Notes: generated by a model from the sequence alone, not told the origin. DNA of 64,000 bases from Stenotrophomonas sp. ISL-67 (GCF_018612915.1 NZ_JAGGRL010000001.1:1-64000), one strand, 5' to 3'; numbered from the stretch's first letter, positions 1-9,475 are shown. A program made the numbers and translations.

Positions 1-67
1 GCGCTTCGCGATTCGTGAAGGTGGCCGTACCGTCGGCGCCGGCGTGGTCTCCAAGATCATCGCGTAA
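1..67 (+). CDS. tuf: Elongation factor Tu, C-terminal end (partial)
   Basis: Only the last 22 codons are in the window, reading RFAIREGGRTVGAGVVSKII plus Ala and a TAA stop. This is the invariant C-terminus of bacterial EF-Tu, the GTPase that brings aminoacyl-tRNA to the ribosome. The 5' part lies upstream of the window. A tuf gene directly before rpsJ is the usual str-to-S10 junction in Xanthomonadaceae. Confidence 0.93.
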   Translation, partial: RFAIREGGRTVGAGVVSKIIA

Positions 68-83
68 TCTGCTAGACTCTGCG

Positions 84-113
84 CCCCGATGTTGCCTGGG
101 TAGGGCATCGGGG
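84..113 (+). other. Hairpin downstream of tuf
   Basis: Eight perfect base pairs (84-91 with 106-113, CCCCGATG/CATCGGGG) enclose a 14-nt loop that may form a short inner CCT/AGG stem. An A-run, not a T-run, follows, so it is not a canonical terminator on this strand. It may protect or attenuate the tuf transcript. Confidence 0.4.
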
Positions 114-191
114 TTGCAAAAAAACGGGAAAAGAGGCGCAGGACGCACCTCGTGTTCCCCAGACCAGGAAGGGTCGCGCCATTCAGGCAGT

Positions 192-212
192 GTCAACAGG
201 TCCCCTGTTGAC
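192..212. promoter_or_regulatory. Perfect palindrome overlapping the rpsJ -35 box
   Basis: GTCAACAGG (192-200) and CCTGTTGAC (204-212) are exact reverse complements separated by TCC. The right arm contains most of the -35 hexamer at 208-213. The placement is that of an operator, or of a cruciform that would affect promoter opening. No regulator is known to me for this site. Confidence 0.45.
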
Positions 213-237
213 CGCCGCGTTGTATGCGCGCTATACT
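208..237 (+). promoter_or_regulatory. Sigma-70 promoter of the S10 operon
   Basis: The -35 TTGACC (208-213) and -10 TATACT (232-237) are each one base from consensus, with an 18-bp spacer. A G/C-rich stretch follows within about 15 bases. This is the only strong promoter match before rpsJ and would drive the whole ribosomal protein cluster. Confidence 0.75.
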
Positions 238-301
238 TTTTGTCTGGGCAGATCGGGAGACCGGTCTGCCTCGATTTTTGAGGTCTACGGAAAGATCTTG
301 T

Positions 302-323
302 CGCCGCGCAGGAATGTGCGGCG
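302..323 (+). promoter_or_regulatory. Leader hairpin with GGAA tetraloop
   Basis: CGCCGCGCA (302-310) pairs with TGTGCGGCG (315-323) through nine pairs, one of them G-U, around the loop GGAA. It lies in the untranslated leader about 80 nt before rpsJ. A ribosomal-protein binding role (L4-type leader) is possible but unproven. Confidence 0.4.
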
Positions 324-401
324 TCTGCATTCAGGATTTTCATGGGACAAGGCAACCCAGAGGCCTTGTCCGTCGCTCTTTTAACGAAGGAACCTACCGC
401 C

Positions 402-713
402 ATGGCGGACCAAAAGATCCGGATTCGGTTGAAGGCGTTCGATCATCGTTTGATCGACCGTTCGGCCAGCGAGATCGTTGAAACGGCAAAGCGGACCGGC
501 GCGCAAGTGCGTGGCCCGATCCCGCTGCCGACCAAGATCGAGCGTTACACCATTCTCGTCTCGCCGCACGTCGACAAGGACGCGCGTGACCAGTACGAGA
601 CCCGCACGCACAAGCGCGTGCTCGATATCGTCGATCCGAACGACAAGACCGTGGACGCGCTGATGAAGCTCGAACTGGCTGCCGGCGTCGACGTTCAGAT
701 CAAGCTGACCTGA
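402..713 (+). CDS. rpsJ: 30S ribosomal protein S10
   Basis: The 103-residue product starts [19 protein letters not shown] and has the exact usual length of S10. It is part of the 30S head and, as NusE, pairs with NusB in transcription antitermination. The ATG at 402 has an upstream AAGGAA. An in-frame upstream ATG at 342 would add 20 non-homologous residues and is rejected. First gene of the S10 operon, 12 nt before rplC. Confidence 0.97.
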   Translation: MADQKIRIRLKAFDHRLIDRSASEIVETAKRTGAQVRGPIPLPTKIERYTILVSPHVDKDARDQYETRTHKRVLDIVDPNDKTVDALMKLELAAGVDVQIKLT

Positions 714-724
714 GGACTACGACC

Positions 725-1375
725 ATGACGAAGAAATATTCGTTGGGCTTCGTGGGCCGCAAGGCTGGCATGAGCCGCGTGTTTACCGAAGATGGCCAGG
801 CCATCCCGGTGACCCTGATTGAAGCCACCCCGAACCGCATCGCGCAGATCAAGACCGTCGAAGCTGACGGCTACAGCGCCGTGCAGGTGACTGTCGGCGC
901 GCGTCGCGCTGCCCTGGTCAACAAGCCGGAATCCGGCCACTTCGCCAAGGCGAAGGTGGAAGCGGGTCGCGGCTTGTGGGAATTCCGCGTTGAAGACGCG
1001 CAGCTCGGCGATTTCGCCGTTGGCGGCGAAGTCAAGGCGGACATCTTTGAAGTTGGCCAGAAGGTCGACGTCCAGGGTGTCACCAAGGGTAAGGGCTTCC
1101 AGGGCACCATCAAGCGCTACAACTTCCGTATGGGCGATGCAACCCACGGTAACTCGCTGTCGCATCGCGCGCCGGGTTCACTGGGCCAGCGCCAGACCCC
1201 GGGTCGCGTTTTCCCGGGCAAGAAGATGTCGGGCCACATGGGTGCCGTGCAGCAGAGCACGCAGAACCTGGAAGTTGTCAAGGTCGACGTCGAGCGCGGT
1301 CTGATCGCGATTCGTGGCGCCGTGCCTGGCGCTGCAGGTGGTGACGTGATCGTGCGTCCGGCTAGCAAGGCATAA
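725..1375 (+). CDS. rplC: 50S ribosomal protein L3
   Basis: The 216-residue protein carries the L3 core, including [15 protein letters not shown] at roughly residues 155-170. This is the loop that reaches the peptidyl transferase centre and holds the glutamine methylated by PrmB in related bacteria. L3 is an early assembly protein of the 50S subunit. Second gene of the S10 operon. Confidence 0.97.
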   Translation: MTKKYSLGFVGRKAGMSRVFTEDGQAIPVTLIEATPNRIAQIKTVEADGYSAVQVTVGARRAALVNKPESGHFAKAKVEAGRGLWEFRVEDAQLGDFAVGGEVKADIFEVGQKVDVQGVTKGKGFQGTIKRYNFRMGDATHGNSLSHRAPGSLGQRQTPGRVFPGKKMSGHMGAVQQSTQNLEVVKVDVERGLIAIRGAVPGAAGGDVIVRPASKA

Positions 1376-1387
1376 GGAGAGATGACG

Positions 1388-1993
1388 ATGGAACTCGTTA
1401 TCACGGGTAGCAACAACAAGGTCTCGGTCTCCGATGCCGTGTTCGGTCGCGATTTCAGCGAAGATCTGGTCCACCAGGTCGTCGTCGCCTATCGCAACGC
1501 CGGCCGCGCCGGCACCAAGGCACAGAAGACTCGCTCTGAAGTGGCTGGTACCACCAAGAAGTCGAAGAAGCAGAAGGGCGGCGGTGCGCGTCATGGCGCG
1601 CTGACGGCTCCGATCTTCGTCGGCGGCGGTGTCACCTTCGCGGCCAAGCCGCGCAGCTTCGAGCAGAAGGTCAACCGCAAGCAGTACCGTGCCGCCATGT
1701 GCGCGATCCTGTCCGAGCTGAACCGTCAGGGCCGTCTGACCATCGTGGAGTCCTTCGATGTCGAAGCGACCAGCACGAAGGCTCTGATCGCCAAGCTGGC
1801 CGGCCTGGAAGTGGGCAAGCGCCCGCTGATCGTCACCGAGGAAGCCACCGAGCACCTGTACCTGTCGGCCCGCAACATTCCCTACGTGGAAGTGCGTGAC
1901 GTGCAGGGTCTGGACCCGGTGTCGCTGGTCGGTGCCGACACGGTCGTCATCACCGCTGACGCGGTCAAGAAGGTCGAGGAGTGGCTGGTATGA
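1388..1993 (+). CDS. rplD: 50S ribosomal protein L4
   Basis: Two in-frame ATG codons (1382 and 1388) follow the same AAGGAGAG. The second has the better spacing and gives the 201-residue MELVITG start typical of Xanthomonadaceae. L4 binds 23S rRNA and lines the exit tunnel through its basic loop ([15 protein letters not shown], residues about 55-70). In E. coli it represses its own operon. The stop overlaps the rplW start as ATGA. Confidence 0.95.
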   Translation: MELVITGSNNKVSVSDAVFGRDFSEDLVHQVVVAYRNAGRAGTKAQKTRSEVAGTTKKSKKQKGGGARHGALTAPIFVGGGVTFAAKPRSFEQKVNRKQYRAAMCAILSELNRQGRLTIVESFDVEATSTKALIAKLAGLEVGKRPLIVTEEATEHLYLSARNIPYVEVRDVQGLDPVSLVGADTVVITADAVKKVEEWLV

Positions 1994-2289
1994 ACAGCAA
2001 CGAAAAAATCTTCAGCGTGCTGCGTGCTCCGCGAGTCTCCGAAAAGACCGCGCGCCTGCAGGAACATTCCAACCAGTATGTCTTCGAGATCTCGAACGAA
2101 GCGACCAAGGCCGACGTGAAGGCCGCGGTAGAGCAGTTGTTCGACGTCAAGGTCGAAGCGGTCAACGTGCTGAACGTGAAGGGCAAGAACAAGTCCTTCC
2201 GTAACCGCACCGGCCGCCGCGGCGATTGGCGCAAGGCGTACGTGCGTCTCGCCGATGGCCAGTCCATCGATGTAACGGCCAAGGCCTGA
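1990..2289 (+). CDS. rplW: 50S ribosomal protein L23
   Basis: The 99-residue protein [20 protein letters not shown] is L23, the tunnel-exit protein that docks trigger factor and SRP. The ATG at 1990 overlaps the rplD stop by four bases, implying translational coupling. An in-frame GTG at 1981 would add three residues and is less likely. Confidence 0.95.
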   Translation: MNSNEKIFSVLRAPRVSEKTARLQEHSNQYVFEISNEATKADVKAAVEQLFDVKVEAVNVLNVKGKNKSFRNRTGRRGDWRKAYVRLADGQSIDVTAKA

Positions 2290-2299
2290 GGTACATCCC

Positions 2300-3127
2300 A
2301 TGCCATTGATGAAATTCAAGCCCACTTCCCCCGGCCGCCGTTCGGCCGTGCGCGTGGTTACGCCCGATCTGCACAAGGGCGCACCGCACGCAGCGTTGCT
2401 GGAGCCGAAGAGCAATACCGGTGGTCGTAACCACCACGGTCGCATCACCACCCGTCACGTGGGCGGTGGTCACAAGCAGCATTACCGTCTGATTGACTTC
2501 AAGCGCAACAAGGAAGGCATTCCGGCGCGCGTGGAACGCATCGAATACGATCCGAACCGCACCGCCCATATCGCCCTGCTGTGCTACGTCGACGGCGAGC
2601 GCCGCTACATCATCGCACCGAAGGGCCTGAAGGCCGGTGACCAGGTGATCGCGGGTTCGGATGCGCCGATCAAGACCGGCAACACCCTGCCGCTGCGCAA
2701 CATCCCGGTCGGTACCACCATCCACGGCATCGAACTGAAGCCGGGCAAGGGTGCCCAGATCGCGCGTGCCGCCGGCGCTGCCGTGCAGCTCGTCGCTCGT
2801 GAAGGCGTCTTCGCCACCCTGCGCCTGCGCTCGGGTGAAATGCGCAAGGTGCCGGTCGAGTGCCGCGCCACCATCGGTGAAGTCGGCAACGACGAACACA
2901 ACCTGGAAAAGCTGGGCAAGGCTGGCGCGAAGCGCTGGCGCGGTGTCCGCCCGACCGTTCGTGGTGCTGCCATGAACCCGGTTGACCACCCGCACGGTGG
3001 TGGTGAGGCGAAGGCCGGCCAGGGTAATCCGCATCCGGTCACCCCGTGGGGTGTTCCGACCAAGGGTTACAAGACGCGCAAGAACAAGCGCACCCAGCAA
3101 TTCATCGTCCGCGATCGTAGGGGCTAA
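2300..3127 (+). CDS. rplB: 50S ribosomal protein L2
   Basis: The 275-residue product has the complete L2 fold. The near-universal [13 protein letters not shown] segment around residue 225 includes the histidine implicated in peptidyl transferase function. L2 bridges the subunits and is needed for their association. Sixth-nucleotide spacing to rpsS keeps it in the operon. Confidence 0.97.
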   Translation: MPLMKFKPTSPGRRSAVRVVTPDLHKGAPHAALLEPKSNTGGRNHHGRITTRHVGGGHKQHYRLIDFKRNKEGIPARVERIEYDPNRTAHIALLCYVDGERRYIIAPKGLKAGDQVIAGSDAPIKTGNTLPLRNIPVGTTIHGIELKPGKGAQIARAAGAAVQLVAREGVFATLRLRSGEMRKVPVECRATIGEVGNDEHNLEKLGKAGAKRWRGVRPTVRGAAMNPVDHPHGGGEAKAGQGNPHPVTPWGVPTKGYKTRKNKRTQQFIVRDRRG

Positions 3128-3133
3128 TCGACC

Positions 3134-3403
3134 ATGGCACGTTCACTCAAGAAGGGCCCGTTCGTCGATCACCACCTCGTCAAGAAGGTGGAGGCCGCTG
3201 CGGGTAGCAAGAAGCCGATCAAGACCTGGTCGCGCCGTTCGATGATCCTGCCGGAAATGGTAGGCATCACCATCGCCGTTCATAACGGTAAGAACCACGT
3301 TCCGGTGCTCGTCAACGAGAACATGGTCGGCCACAAGCTCGGCGAATTTGCCATCACCCGGACCTTCAAGGGTCACGGTGGTGACAAGAAGTCGGGCAAG
3401 TAA
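3134..3403 (+). CDS. rpsS: 30S ribosomal protein S19
   Basis: The 89-residue [15 protein letters not shown] protein is S19, in the 30S head next to S13 and bridge B1a. Length and the [21 protein letters not shown]-terminal half match the family. It lies 12 nt before rplV with a shared TAAGGAG motif at its stop. Confidence 0.97.
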   Translation: MARSLKKGPFVDHHLVKKVEAAAGSKKPIKTWSRRSMILPEMVGITIAVHNGKNHVPVLVNENMVGHKLGEFAITRTFKGHGGDKKSGK

Positions 3404-3415
3404 GGAGAGATGACA

Positions 3416-3751
3416 ATGGAAGCGAAAGCAATCCTGCGCTCCGCGCGCATCTCTGCGCAGAAAGCCCGCCTGGTCGCTGACCAGGTGCGCGGCCTGCCGG
3501 CCGAGCGTGCGGTAAACCTGCTGAAGTTCTCGGACAAGAAGGCTGCCCACCTGATCAAGAAGGTGGTGGAGTCGGCTATTGCCAATGCCGAGAACAACCA
3601 GGGCGCCGACGTCGACGAGCTGAAGGTTCAGACCATCATGGTAGATGAAGGTCCGACCCTGAAGCGTTTCATGGCGCGGGCGAAAGGCCGCGGCACCCGC
3701 ATCCTCAAGCGCACCAGCCACATCACTGTGGTTGTGGGCGCCGGCAAGTAA
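3416..3751 (+). CDS. rplV: 50S ribosomal protein L22
   Basis: The 111-residue protein [20 protein letters not shown] is L22, whose long beta-hairpin ([18 protein letters not shown], about residues 80-97) lines the exit tunnel. The ATG at 3416 is preferred to the in-frame ATG at 3410, which sits one base after the Shine-Dalgarno; rplD shows the same double-ATG arrangement. Confidence 0.95.
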   Translation: MEAKAILRSARISAQKARLVADQVRGLPAERAVNLLKFSDKKAAHLIKKVVESAIANAENNQGADVDELKVQTIMVDEGPTLKRFMARAKGRGTRILKRTSHITVVVGAGK

Positions 3752-3768
3752 GCGGAAAGGAAAACACC

Positions 3769-4503
3769 ATGGGTCATAAAGTTCATCCGATTGGTATCCG
3801 CCTCGGCATCTCCAAGGACTGGAACTCCAAGTGGTACGCCAACAAGGCCGAGTTTGCTGGTTATCTGGCAGCCGACCTGAAGGTGCGGGAAATGCTGCGC
3901 AAGAAGCTCGCGCAGGCCGGCATCAGCAAAATCCTCATCGAACGTCCGGCGAAGACCGCCCGCGTGACGATCCACACCGCCCGTCCGGGCGTGGTGATCG
4001 GCAAGCGTGGTGAGGACATCGAGAAGCTGCGCAAGGAAGTGAGCGAAATGATGGGCGTCCCGGCGCACATCAACGTCACCGAAGTGCGCAAGCCCGAGCT
4101 GGACGCACAGCTGGTTGCCGAGTCGATCGCGCAGCAGCTGGAGCGTCGCATCATGTTCCGCCGCGCCATGAAGCGCTCGGTCGGCAACGCGATGCGCCTC
4201 GGTGCCCTGGGCATCAAGGTCAACGTGGGTGGCCGCTTGAACGGTGCTGAAATCGCCCGTTCGGAGTGGTACCGCGAAGGCCGCGTGCCGCTGCACACGC
4301 TGCGTGCCGACATCGACTATGGCTTCGCTGAAGCCAAGACGACCTACGGCATCATCGGCATCAAGGTCTGGATCTACAAGGGCGAGGTTTTCGATTTCTC
4401 CCAGGTTGGCCAGGAAAAGCAGGACGACTCCCCGTCGCGCAACGATCGTAACGATCGCGGCGACCGCGGTGACCGTCAGCGCCCGGCTCGTGAAGCGAGG
4501 TAA
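3769..4503 (+). CDS. rpsC: 30S ribosomal protein S3
   Basis: The 244-residue protein has the KH domain with [18 protein letters not shown] near residues 74-91 and lies at the mRNA entry channel. It is about ten residues longer than E. coli S3, through an Arg/Asp-rich tail built from repeated NDR and GDR units (residues about 224-244). A close GGAAAGGA Shine-Dalgarno supports the ATG at 3769. Confidence 0.97.
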   Translation: MGHKVHPIGIRLGISKDWNSKWYANKAEFAGYLAADLKVREMLRKKLAQAGISKILIERPAKTARVTIHTARPGVVIGKRGEDIEKLRKEVSEMMGVPAHINVTEVRKPELDAQLVAESIAQQLERRIMFRRAMKRSVGNAMRLGALGIKVNVGGRLNGAEIARSEWYREGRVPLHTLRADIDYGFAEAKTTYGIIGIKVWIYKGEVFDFSQVGQEKQDDSPSRNDRNDRGDRGDRQRPAREAR

Positions 4504-4508
4504 CGACA

Positions 4509-4922
4509 ATGTTGCAACCCAAGCGAACCAAGTACCGCAAGGTACACAAGGGCCGTAACGATGGCCTGAGCTGGAGCGCCAACGCTGTCAGCTTCGGCGA
4601 GTACGGCCTCAAGGCAACCGCCCACGGTCAGCTGACCGCGCGCCAGATCGAAGCGGCTCGCCGTTCGATCAGCCGCTACGTCAAGCGCGGCGGCAAGATG
4701 TGGATCCGAGTGTTCCCCGACAAGCCGATCACCAAGAAGCCCATCGAAGTCCGAATGGGTTCTGGTAAGGGCAACGTGGAGTACTGGGTAGCCCAGATCC
4801 AGCCCGGCCGCATGATCTATGAAATTGAAGGTGTGGGCGAAGACGTGGCACGCGAGGCGTTCCGCCTGGCAGCTGCCAAGCTCTCCGTGACCACCACTTT
4901 CGTGACCCGGACGGTGATGTGA
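4509..4922 (+). CDS. rplP: 50S ribosomal protein L16
   Basis: The 137-residue [17 protein letters not shown] protein is L16, near the A-site finger, with the family length. Its TGA stop shares its last base with the ATG of rpmC (TGATG), so the two are probably translationally coupled. Confidence 0.97.
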   Translation: MLQPKRTKYRKVHKGRNDGLSWSANAVSFGEYGLKATAHGQLTARQIEAARRSISRYVKRGGKMWIRVFPDKPITKKPIEVRMGSGKGNVEYWVAQIQPGRMIYEIEGVGEDVAREAFRLAAAKLSVTTTFVTRTVM

Positions 4923-5107
4923 TGGATATCAAACAACTTCGCGAAAAGTCGGCTGACGATCTGAAGTCCCACCTGACCGATCTGCGTAAGGAGCAGTTCT
5001 CGCTCCGCATGCAGCAGGTCACCGGGCAGCTGCCGAAGACTCACGAAACCCGCCGGGTCCGCCGCGAGATTGCTCGCGTCAAGACCCTGCTCGGCAGCAA
5101 CAAGTAA
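4922..5107 (+). CDS. rpmC: 50S ribosomal protein L29
   Basis: This 61-residue protein starts [18 protein letters not shown] and is the two-helix L29, next to L23 at the tunnel exit. The ATG at 4922 follows directly on the rplP stop. A GTG one codon earlier is possible but unneeded. Confidence 0.95.
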   Translation: MDIKQLREKSADDLKSHLTDLRKEQFSLRMQQVTGQLPKTHETRRVRREIARVKTLLGSNK

Positions 5108-5118
5108 GGATGGCCGCG

Positions 5119-5388
5119 ATGAGCGAAACTACTGAAAACAAGACGCTGCGCACGGTCCAAGGCCGTGTCGTCAGCAACAAGATGGACAAGACGGTCACCG
5201 TGCTGGTGGAACGCCTGGTCAAGCATGCCCTGTACGGCAAGTACCTGAAGCGTTCGACCAAGCTCCACGCGCATGATGCCGATAACGCCTGCAACGAAGG
5301 CGACGTCGTGCTGGTGACCGAGATTGCTCCGATGTCCAAGACCAAGAACTGGCGCGTGGTGGAAGTCATCACGCGTGCGGCTCAATAA
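5119..5388 (+). CDS. rpsQ: 30S ribosomal protein S17
   Basis: The 89-residue protein [20 protein letters not shown] is S17, an OB-fold primary binder of 16S rRNA. The ATG at 5119 has AAGGA eight bases upstream; the in-frame ATG at 5110 overlaps that motif and is rejected. Genes rpsQ and rplN are 13 nt apart. Confidence 0.94.
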   Translation: MSETTENKTLRTVQGRVVSNKMDKTVTVLVERLVKHALYGKYLKRSTKLHAHDADNACNEGDVVLVTEIAPMSKTKNWRVVEVITRAAQ

Positions 5389-5401
5389 GGAGATCTGAAT
5401 C

Positions 5402-5770
5402 ATGATCCAGATGCAGAGCTACCTCGAGGTCGCGGACAATTCCGGTGCCAAGGAAGTGATGTGCATCAAGGTGCTGGGCGGCTCCAAGCGTCGCTACGCG
5501 CACATCGGTGACATCATCAAGGTCACCGTGAAGGATGCAATTCCGCGCGGCAAGGTCAAGAAGGGTGAAGTGTTCGACGCCGTCGTGGTGCGTACCCGCA
5601 AGGGTGTGCGTCGCGCCGATGGCTCGCTGATCCGTTTCGACGCCAATGCCGCTGTCCTGCTCAACAACAAGCAGGAGCCGATCGGCACCCGCATCTTCGG
5701 ACCGGTGACGCGTGAACTTCGCAACGAGAAGTTCATGAAGATCGTCTCGCTCGCTCCCGAAGTGCTGTGA
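5402..5770 (+). CDS. rplN: 50S ribosomal protein L14
   Basis: The 122-residue [20 protein letters not shown] protein is L14, a universally conserved 50S interface protein. By E. coli convention it opens the spc operon. Here it follows rpsQ by only 13 nt with no promoter, so S10 and spc are joined in one transcription unit. Confidence 0.97.
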   Translation: MIQMQSYLEVADNSGAKEVMCIKVLGGSKRRYAHIGDIIKVTVKDAIPRGKVKKGEVFDAVVVRTRKGVRRADGSLIRFDANAAVLLNNKQEPIGTRIFGPVTRELRNEKFMKIVSLAPEVL

Positions 5771-5786
5771 GCGACAGGAGATAATC

Positions 5787-6104
5787 ATGGCTAACCGTAT
5801 CAAGAAGGGCGACCAGGTCGTCGTCAACACCGGCAAGGACAAGGGCAAGCAGGGCGAAGTCGTCCGCGTCGACGGCGATCGTGTGATCGTTGCCAACGTG
5901 AACATCGTCAAGCGCCACACCAAGCCGAACCCGCAGGCAGGCGTTGCCGGCGGCGTGGTCGAGCGTGAAGCGTCGATCCATATCTCCAACGTGAATGTGC
6001 TCAACCCGGCTTCGGGCAAGGGCGAGCGCGTTGGCTTCAAGGTGCTGGAGGATGGACGCAAACTGCGTGTGTTCCGCTCCAGCGGTGAGGCGCTCGACGC
6101 CTGA
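5787..6104 (+). CDS. rplX: 50S ribosomal protein L24
   Basis: The 105-residue protein contains the KOW motif at its start ([20 protein letters not shown], residues 5-24). L24 initiates 50S assembly and lies near the tunnel exit. AGGAG lies 7 nt before the ATG. Confidence 0.97.
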   Translation: MANRIKKGDQVVVNTGKDKGKQGEVVRVDGDRVIVANVNIVKRHTKPNPQAGVAGGVVEREASIHISNVNVLNPASGKGERVGFKVLEDGRKLRVFRSSGEALDA

Positions 6105-6115
6105 GGAATGAGAAG

Positions 6116-6658
6116 ATGAGTTCCCGTCTCGAAAAGTTCTACCAGGAAGAAGTGGTGCCGGCGCTGATGAAGCAGTTCGGCTACACCAATCCGATGCAGG
6201 TCCCGAAGCTGGTCAAGGTCACCCTGAACATGGGTGTCGGCGAAGCGGCGACCAACAAGAAGATCCTGGAAAATGCCGTCGCCGACATGGCCAAGGTCTC
6301 CGGCCAGAAGCCGATCGTGACCAAGTCCCGCGTCTCGGTGGCTTCGTTCAAGATCCGCGATGGTTGGCCGATCGGCTGCAAGACCACGCTGCGTCGCGCC
6401 AAGATGTATGAGTTCCTGGATCGCCTGATCAACGTCTCGCTGCCGCGCGTGCGCGACTTCCGTGGTGTCTCGGGTCGTTCCTTCGACGGTCGCGGCAACT
6501 TCAACATGGGTGTGAAGGAACAGATCATCTTCCCGGAAATCGACTTCGACGCTGTCGACGCGATCCGCGGCATGGATATCGCCATCACCACCACCGCCAA
6601 GACCGATGCGGAAGCAAAGGCGCTGCTCGCAGCGTTCAAGTTCCCGTTCCGTAACTGA
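6116..6658 (+). CDS. rplE: 50S ribosomal protein L5
   Basis: The 180-residue product has the L5 signature [13 protein letters not shown] (about residues 31-43) and the family length. L5 binds 5S rRNA and contacts P-site tRNA. It lies between rplX and rpsN as in other spc operons. Confidence 0.97.
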   Translation: MSSRLEKFYQEEVVPALMKQFGYTNPMQVPKLVKVTLNMGVGEAATNKKILENAVADMAKVSGQKPIVTKSRVSVASFKIRDGWPIGCKTTLRRAKMYEFLDRLINVSLPRVRDFRGVSGRSFDGRGNFNMGVKEQIIFPEIDFDAVDAIRGMDIAITTTAKTDAEAKALLAAFKFPFRN

Positions 6659-6676
6659 TACGTCGAGGAATCCGAA

Positions 6677-6982
6677 ATGGCAAAGACCTCCATGGTCAAC
6701 CGCGACCTGAAGCGTGCGAAGCTGGCCGTCAAGTACGCCGGCAAGCGTGAAGAGCTGAAGAAGATCATCTCCAGCGCGACCGCTTCGTACGACGAAAAGG
6801 CCGAGGCAGTGGTCAAGCTGCAGAAGCTGCCGCGCGATTCGTCGCCGAGCCGTCACCGCAACCGTTGCGAGCTCTCGGGCCGCCCGCGTGGCGTGTACAG
6901 CAAGTTCGGCCTCGGTCGCAACAAGCTGCGTGAAGCCACCATGCGTGGCGACGTGCCGGGCCTGCGCAAGGCCAGCTGGTAA
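6677..6982 (+). CDS. rpsN: 30S ribosomal protein S14 (zinc-free type)
   Basis: The 101-residue protein is the long form of S14. The C-terminal [18 protein letters not shown] has a single cysteine in place of the CxxC pairs of zinc-binding S14, so it should not need zinc. It is followed by an unusually long 219-nt spacer with a terminator before rpsH. Confidence 0.97.
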   Translation: MAKTSMVNRDLKRAKLAVKYAGKREELKKIISSATASYDEKAEAVVKLQKLPRDSSPSRHRNRCELSGRPRGVYSKFGLGRNKLREATMRGDVPGLRKASW

Positions 6983-7035
6983 GGGATTCGTCCCTGCAGC
7001 ACGGGGTGGGCCTGTTCAGGTCACCCCGACGTGAA

Positions 7036-7062
7036 GAGTCCGACCCCGGTCGGGCTCTTTTT
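7036..7062 (+). terminator. Intrinsic terminator inside the spc operon
   Basis: A 10-bp stem (7036-7045 with 7048-7057, one G-U pair) with a CC loop is followed directly by five T residues. It sits 53 nt after rpsN. Such a structure inside a ribosomal operon should act as an attenuator or partial terminator, since rpsH and later genes still need expression. A TATACT (7067-7072) just after it has no matching -35 box. Confidence 0.7.
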
Positions 7063-7201
7063 GTCGTATACTCCCGCGTCTCACCCGGCGGCAAGGGGTG
7101 GGGTAGGGCGCTGTAATAACTAGAACGTCGGGCCGCAAGGCCCATTCCAAAAAGCAAGATTTTCGCGAAAGCGGATATCGGTGCACTCAAAGGTATCGAC
7201 T

Positions 7202-7600
7202 ATGAGCATGACTGATCCCATCGCCGACCTGCTGGTACGCATCAAGAATGCGGCCGCGGTTGGCAAGCAGACGGTGAAGGCACCGTCCTCCAAGATCAAG
7301 GTTGCAATCGCAGAAGTGTTGAAGGCCGAAGGCTACATCACCGACCTGCGCGTGACCCCGATCGAGAACAACAAGGCCGAGCTTGAAATCGTCCTGAAGT
7401 ATTTCGAGGGCAAGCCGGTCATCGAGACCCTGAAGCGCTTCTCGCGTTCGGGTCTGCGCCAGTACCGTGGCAAGTCCGAGCTGCCGAAGGTCCTCAACGG
7501 CCTGGGCATCTCCATCATTTCCACCTCCAAGGGCATCATGACTGATGCGCAGGCGCGCCAGTTGGGCGTCGGCGGCGAAGTCCTGTGCTTCGTGGCCTAA
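7202..7600 (+). CDS. rpsH: 30S ribosomal protein S8
   Basis: The 132-residue [20 protein letters not shown] protein is S8, a primary 16S rRNA binder that represses the spc operon in E. coli. The ATG at 7202 is chosen because family homology begins there and AAAGG precedes it; an upstream ATG at 7181 would add seven residues. The gene follows the terminator-bearing spacer. Confidence 0.96.
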   Translation: MSMTDPIADLLVRIKNAAAVGKQTVKAPSSKIKVAIAEVLKAEGYITDLRVTPIENNKAELEIVLKYFEGKPVIETLKRFSRSGLRQYRGKSELPKVLNGLGISIISTSKGIMTDAQARQLGVGGEVLCFVA

Positions 7601-7618
7601 GGCGAGAAGGAGAAACTT

Positions 7619-8146
7619 ATGTCCCGCGTAGCCAAGAAGCCGGTCAACCTGCCCAAGGGCGTTGAACTGAACATCCAGCCGGAATCCGTCAGCGTGAAGG
7701 GCCCGAAGGGCACCCTGGTGCTGCCGAAGGTTGCTGGCGTTGAAATCTCCGTTGCAGACGGCGTTGCAAGCCTGTCCGCCAGCAATGACGACCTGCTGGC
7801 CCTCACCGGCACGGTGCGCGCCATCCTGGCCAACATGGTCAAGGGCGTCACCGATGGCTTCGAGCGCAAGCTTGAGCTGGTTGGCGTGGGTTACCGCGCT
7901 GCCATGCAGGGCAAGGACCTGAACCTGTCGCTCGGGTTCTCGCATCCGGTTGTTTACGTGGCGCCGGAAGGCATCACGCTGTCGACCCCGACCCAGACCG
8001 AAATTCTGGTCCAGGGCACCGACAAGCAGCTGGTGGGCGAAGTTGCCGCCAAGATCCGCGCTTACCGCAAGCCGGAGCCCTACAAGGGCAAGGGTGTGAA
8101 GTACGCCGGCGAAGTCATCATTCGTAAGGAAGCCAAGAAGGCGTAA
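7619..8146 (+). CDS. rplF: 50S ribosomal protein L6
   Basis: The 175-residue protein has the duplicated L6 fold, including [20 protein letters not shown] near residues 86-105 and the C-terminal [14 protein letters not shown]6 lies by the GTPase-associated centre. Good AAGGAGAAA precedes the ATG. Confidence 0.97.
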   Translation: MSRVAKKPVNLPKGVELNIQPESVSVKGPKGTLVLPKVAGVEISVADGVASLSASNDDLLALTGTVRAILANMVKGVTDGFERKLELVGVGYRAAMQGKDLNLSLGFSHPVVYVAPEGITLSTPTQTEILVQGTDKQLVGEVAAKIRAYRKPEPYKGKGVKYAGEVIIRKEAKKA

Positions 8147-8167
8147 ACGCGAGTCCCTCGCAAGAGC

Positions 8168-8185
8168 CCGCACATCCATGTGCGG
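8168..8185 (+). other. Hairpin in rplF-rplR spacer
   Basis: CCGCACAT (8168-8175) and ATGTGCGG (8178-8185) are exact complements with two bases between them. It lies in an 86-nt spacer that most spc operons lack. No T-run follows, so a processing or attenuation role is more likely than termination. Confidence 0.45.
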
Positions 8186-8232
8186 ACTTTCAACGGGAAA
8201 AGCCAAGCCTTCAGCTTTCAAGGAAAAAGATC

Positions 8233-8586
8233 ATGAACAAGAACATTGCTCGCCTGCGTCGCGCCAAGTCCACCCGTGCACACATCCGTGTCCTCGGCGT
8301 GCCGCGTCTGTCGGTGCTGCGCACCGGTCAGCACCTGTACGCCCAGGTCTTCACCGCCGACGGCTCCAAGGTGCTGGCTGCCGCCAACACCACCCAGGCC
8401 GACGTCAAGGAAGGCCTGAAGAACGGCAAGAACAGCGACGCCGCCGCCAAGGTCGGCAAGCTGGTTGCCGAGCGCGCCAAGGCTGCGGGCATCGAGAAGG
8501 TCGCTTTCGACCGCTCGGGCTACCGCTACCACGGCCGCATCAAGGCACTGGCCGATGCAGCCCGCGAAGGCGGCCTGCAGTTCTAA
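8233..8586 (+). CDS. rplR: 50S ribosomal protein L18
   Basis: The 117-residue [19 protein letters not shown] protein is L18, which with L5 and L25 binds 5S rRNA. The conserved [28 protein letters not shown]-terminal segment ends the protein. AAGGA lies upstream of the ATG. Confidence 0.97.
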   Translation: MNKNIARLRRAKSTRAHIRVLGVPRLSVLRTGQHLYAQVFTADGSKVLAAANTTQADVKEGLKNGKNSDAAAKVGKLVAERAKAAGIEKVAFDRSGYRYHGRIKALADAAREGGLQF

Positions 8587-8593
8587 GGGATAA

Positions 8594-8618
8594 GGAAGCG
8601 GGGCTGGTCCCCGCTTCC
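8594..8618 (+). other. Strong hairpin in rplR-rpsE spacer
   Basis: A perfect 10-bp stem (8594-8603 with 8609-8618, GGAAGCGGGG) encloses the loop CTGGT, eight bases after the rplR stop. The 158-nt spacer is long for this position. No T-tract follows, so it is probably a stability or processing element. Confidence 0.5.
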
Positions 8619-8744
8619 GCCTGCCTGCCGGCACGGGTTGTGCCGGGCGACGTCCCTCTTCTGCAGGGGCTCTCGATCCACCGCGTCATTCCACAGCTAT
8701 AAGCGGCCCTGAGCCGTACATACCCAATCAATCAAGGAATCAAC

Positions 8745-9287
8745 ATGGCAGAAGAACGTCAGCAGCGGGGTCGCGATCGCGACCGTAACCGCGAAGAGAA
8801 AGTCGACGACGGCATGATCGAGAAGCTGGTCGCGGTAAACCGCGTCAGCAAGACCGTCAAGGGTGGTCGTCAGTTCACCTTCACCGCACTGACCGTGGTC
8901 GGTGACGGCGCAGGCAAGGTCGGTTTCGGTTACGGCAAGGCGCGTGAAGTGCCGGTCGCCATCCAGAAGTCGATGGAGCAGGCTCGCAAGAACCTGGCCG
9001 ACGTCGATCTGAACAACGGCACCCTGTGGCACCCGGTCAAGTCCGGCCACGGTGCAGCCCGCGTGTTCATGATGCCGGCTTCGGAAGGTACGGGCGTCAT
9101 CGCCGGTGGTGCCATGCGCGCCGTGCTGGAAGCCGTTGGCGTCAAGAACGTGCTGGCCAAGGCCGTCGGTTCGCGCAACCCGATCAACCTGGTTCGCGCC
9201 ACGCTGAAGGGTCTGTCGGAAATGCAGTCGCCGGCCCGCATCGCGGCCAAGCGCGGCAAGAAGGTGGAGGATCTCAACCATGGCTGA
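8745..9287 (+). CDS. rpsE: 30S ribosomal protein S5
   Basis: The 180-residue protein has the S5 double-stranded RNA-binding segment ([20 protein letters not shown], about residues 37-56) and the ribosomal fidelity domain after it. S5 sits at the mRNA entry site with S3 and S4. The charged N-terminus (residues 1-20, rich in Arg and Asp) is a lineage extension. Its end overlaps rpmD by 8 nt. Confidence 0.97.
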   Translation: MAEERQQRGRDRDRNREEKVDDGMIEKLVAVNRVSKTVKGGRQFTFTALTVVGDGAGKVGFGYGKAREVPVAIQKSMEQARKNLADVDLNNGTLWHPVKSGHGAARVFMMPASEGTGVIAGGAMRAVLEAVGVKNVLAKAVGSRNPINLVRATLKGLSEMQSPARIAAKRGKKVEDLNHG

Positions 9288-9471
9288 TGACACCGTCAAG
9301 ACCGTCAAGGTCCGTCTGGTTGGCGGCCTGCGTGGCACCCAGTCGCGTCACCGCCTGTCGGTGCGTGCCCTGGGCCTGAACAAGCTCAACGATGTGCGTG
9401 TCCTGAAGGACAGCCCGCAGGTTCGCGGTCTGATCAACAAGGTCCACTACCTCGTCAAGGTTGAGGAATAA
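9280..9471 (+). CDS. rpmD: 50S ribosomal protein L30
   Basis: The 63-residue protein [20 protein letters not shown] has the L30 fold and length. The start lies inside the end of rpsE, indicating coupled translation. It is 4 nt from rplO. Confidence 0.96.
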   Translation: MADDTVKTVKVRLVGGLRGTQSRHRLSVRALGLNKLNDVRVLKDSPQVRGLINKVHYLVKVEE

Positions 9472-9475
9472 TCCA

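Larger units (their letters stand above)
68..401. other. tuf-rpsJ intergenic region, S10 operon leader
   Basis: This 334-base stretch has no convincing gene. It holds a hairpin (84-113), a perfect 9-bp inverted repeat (192-212), a sigma-70 promoter (208-237) and a leader hairpin with a GGAA loop (302-323). The start should fall near 245, giving a leader of roughly 155 nt before rpsJ. In E. coli a leader of similar length carries the L4 autoregulatory structures; whether this one does is inference. Confidence 0.6.

Noticed and set aside
7063-7201. Promoter for rpsH at TATACT 7067-7072
   Set aside because: No acceptable -35 at 16-19 bp; the place is occupied by the terminator stem. Only a -10-like box can be claimed.
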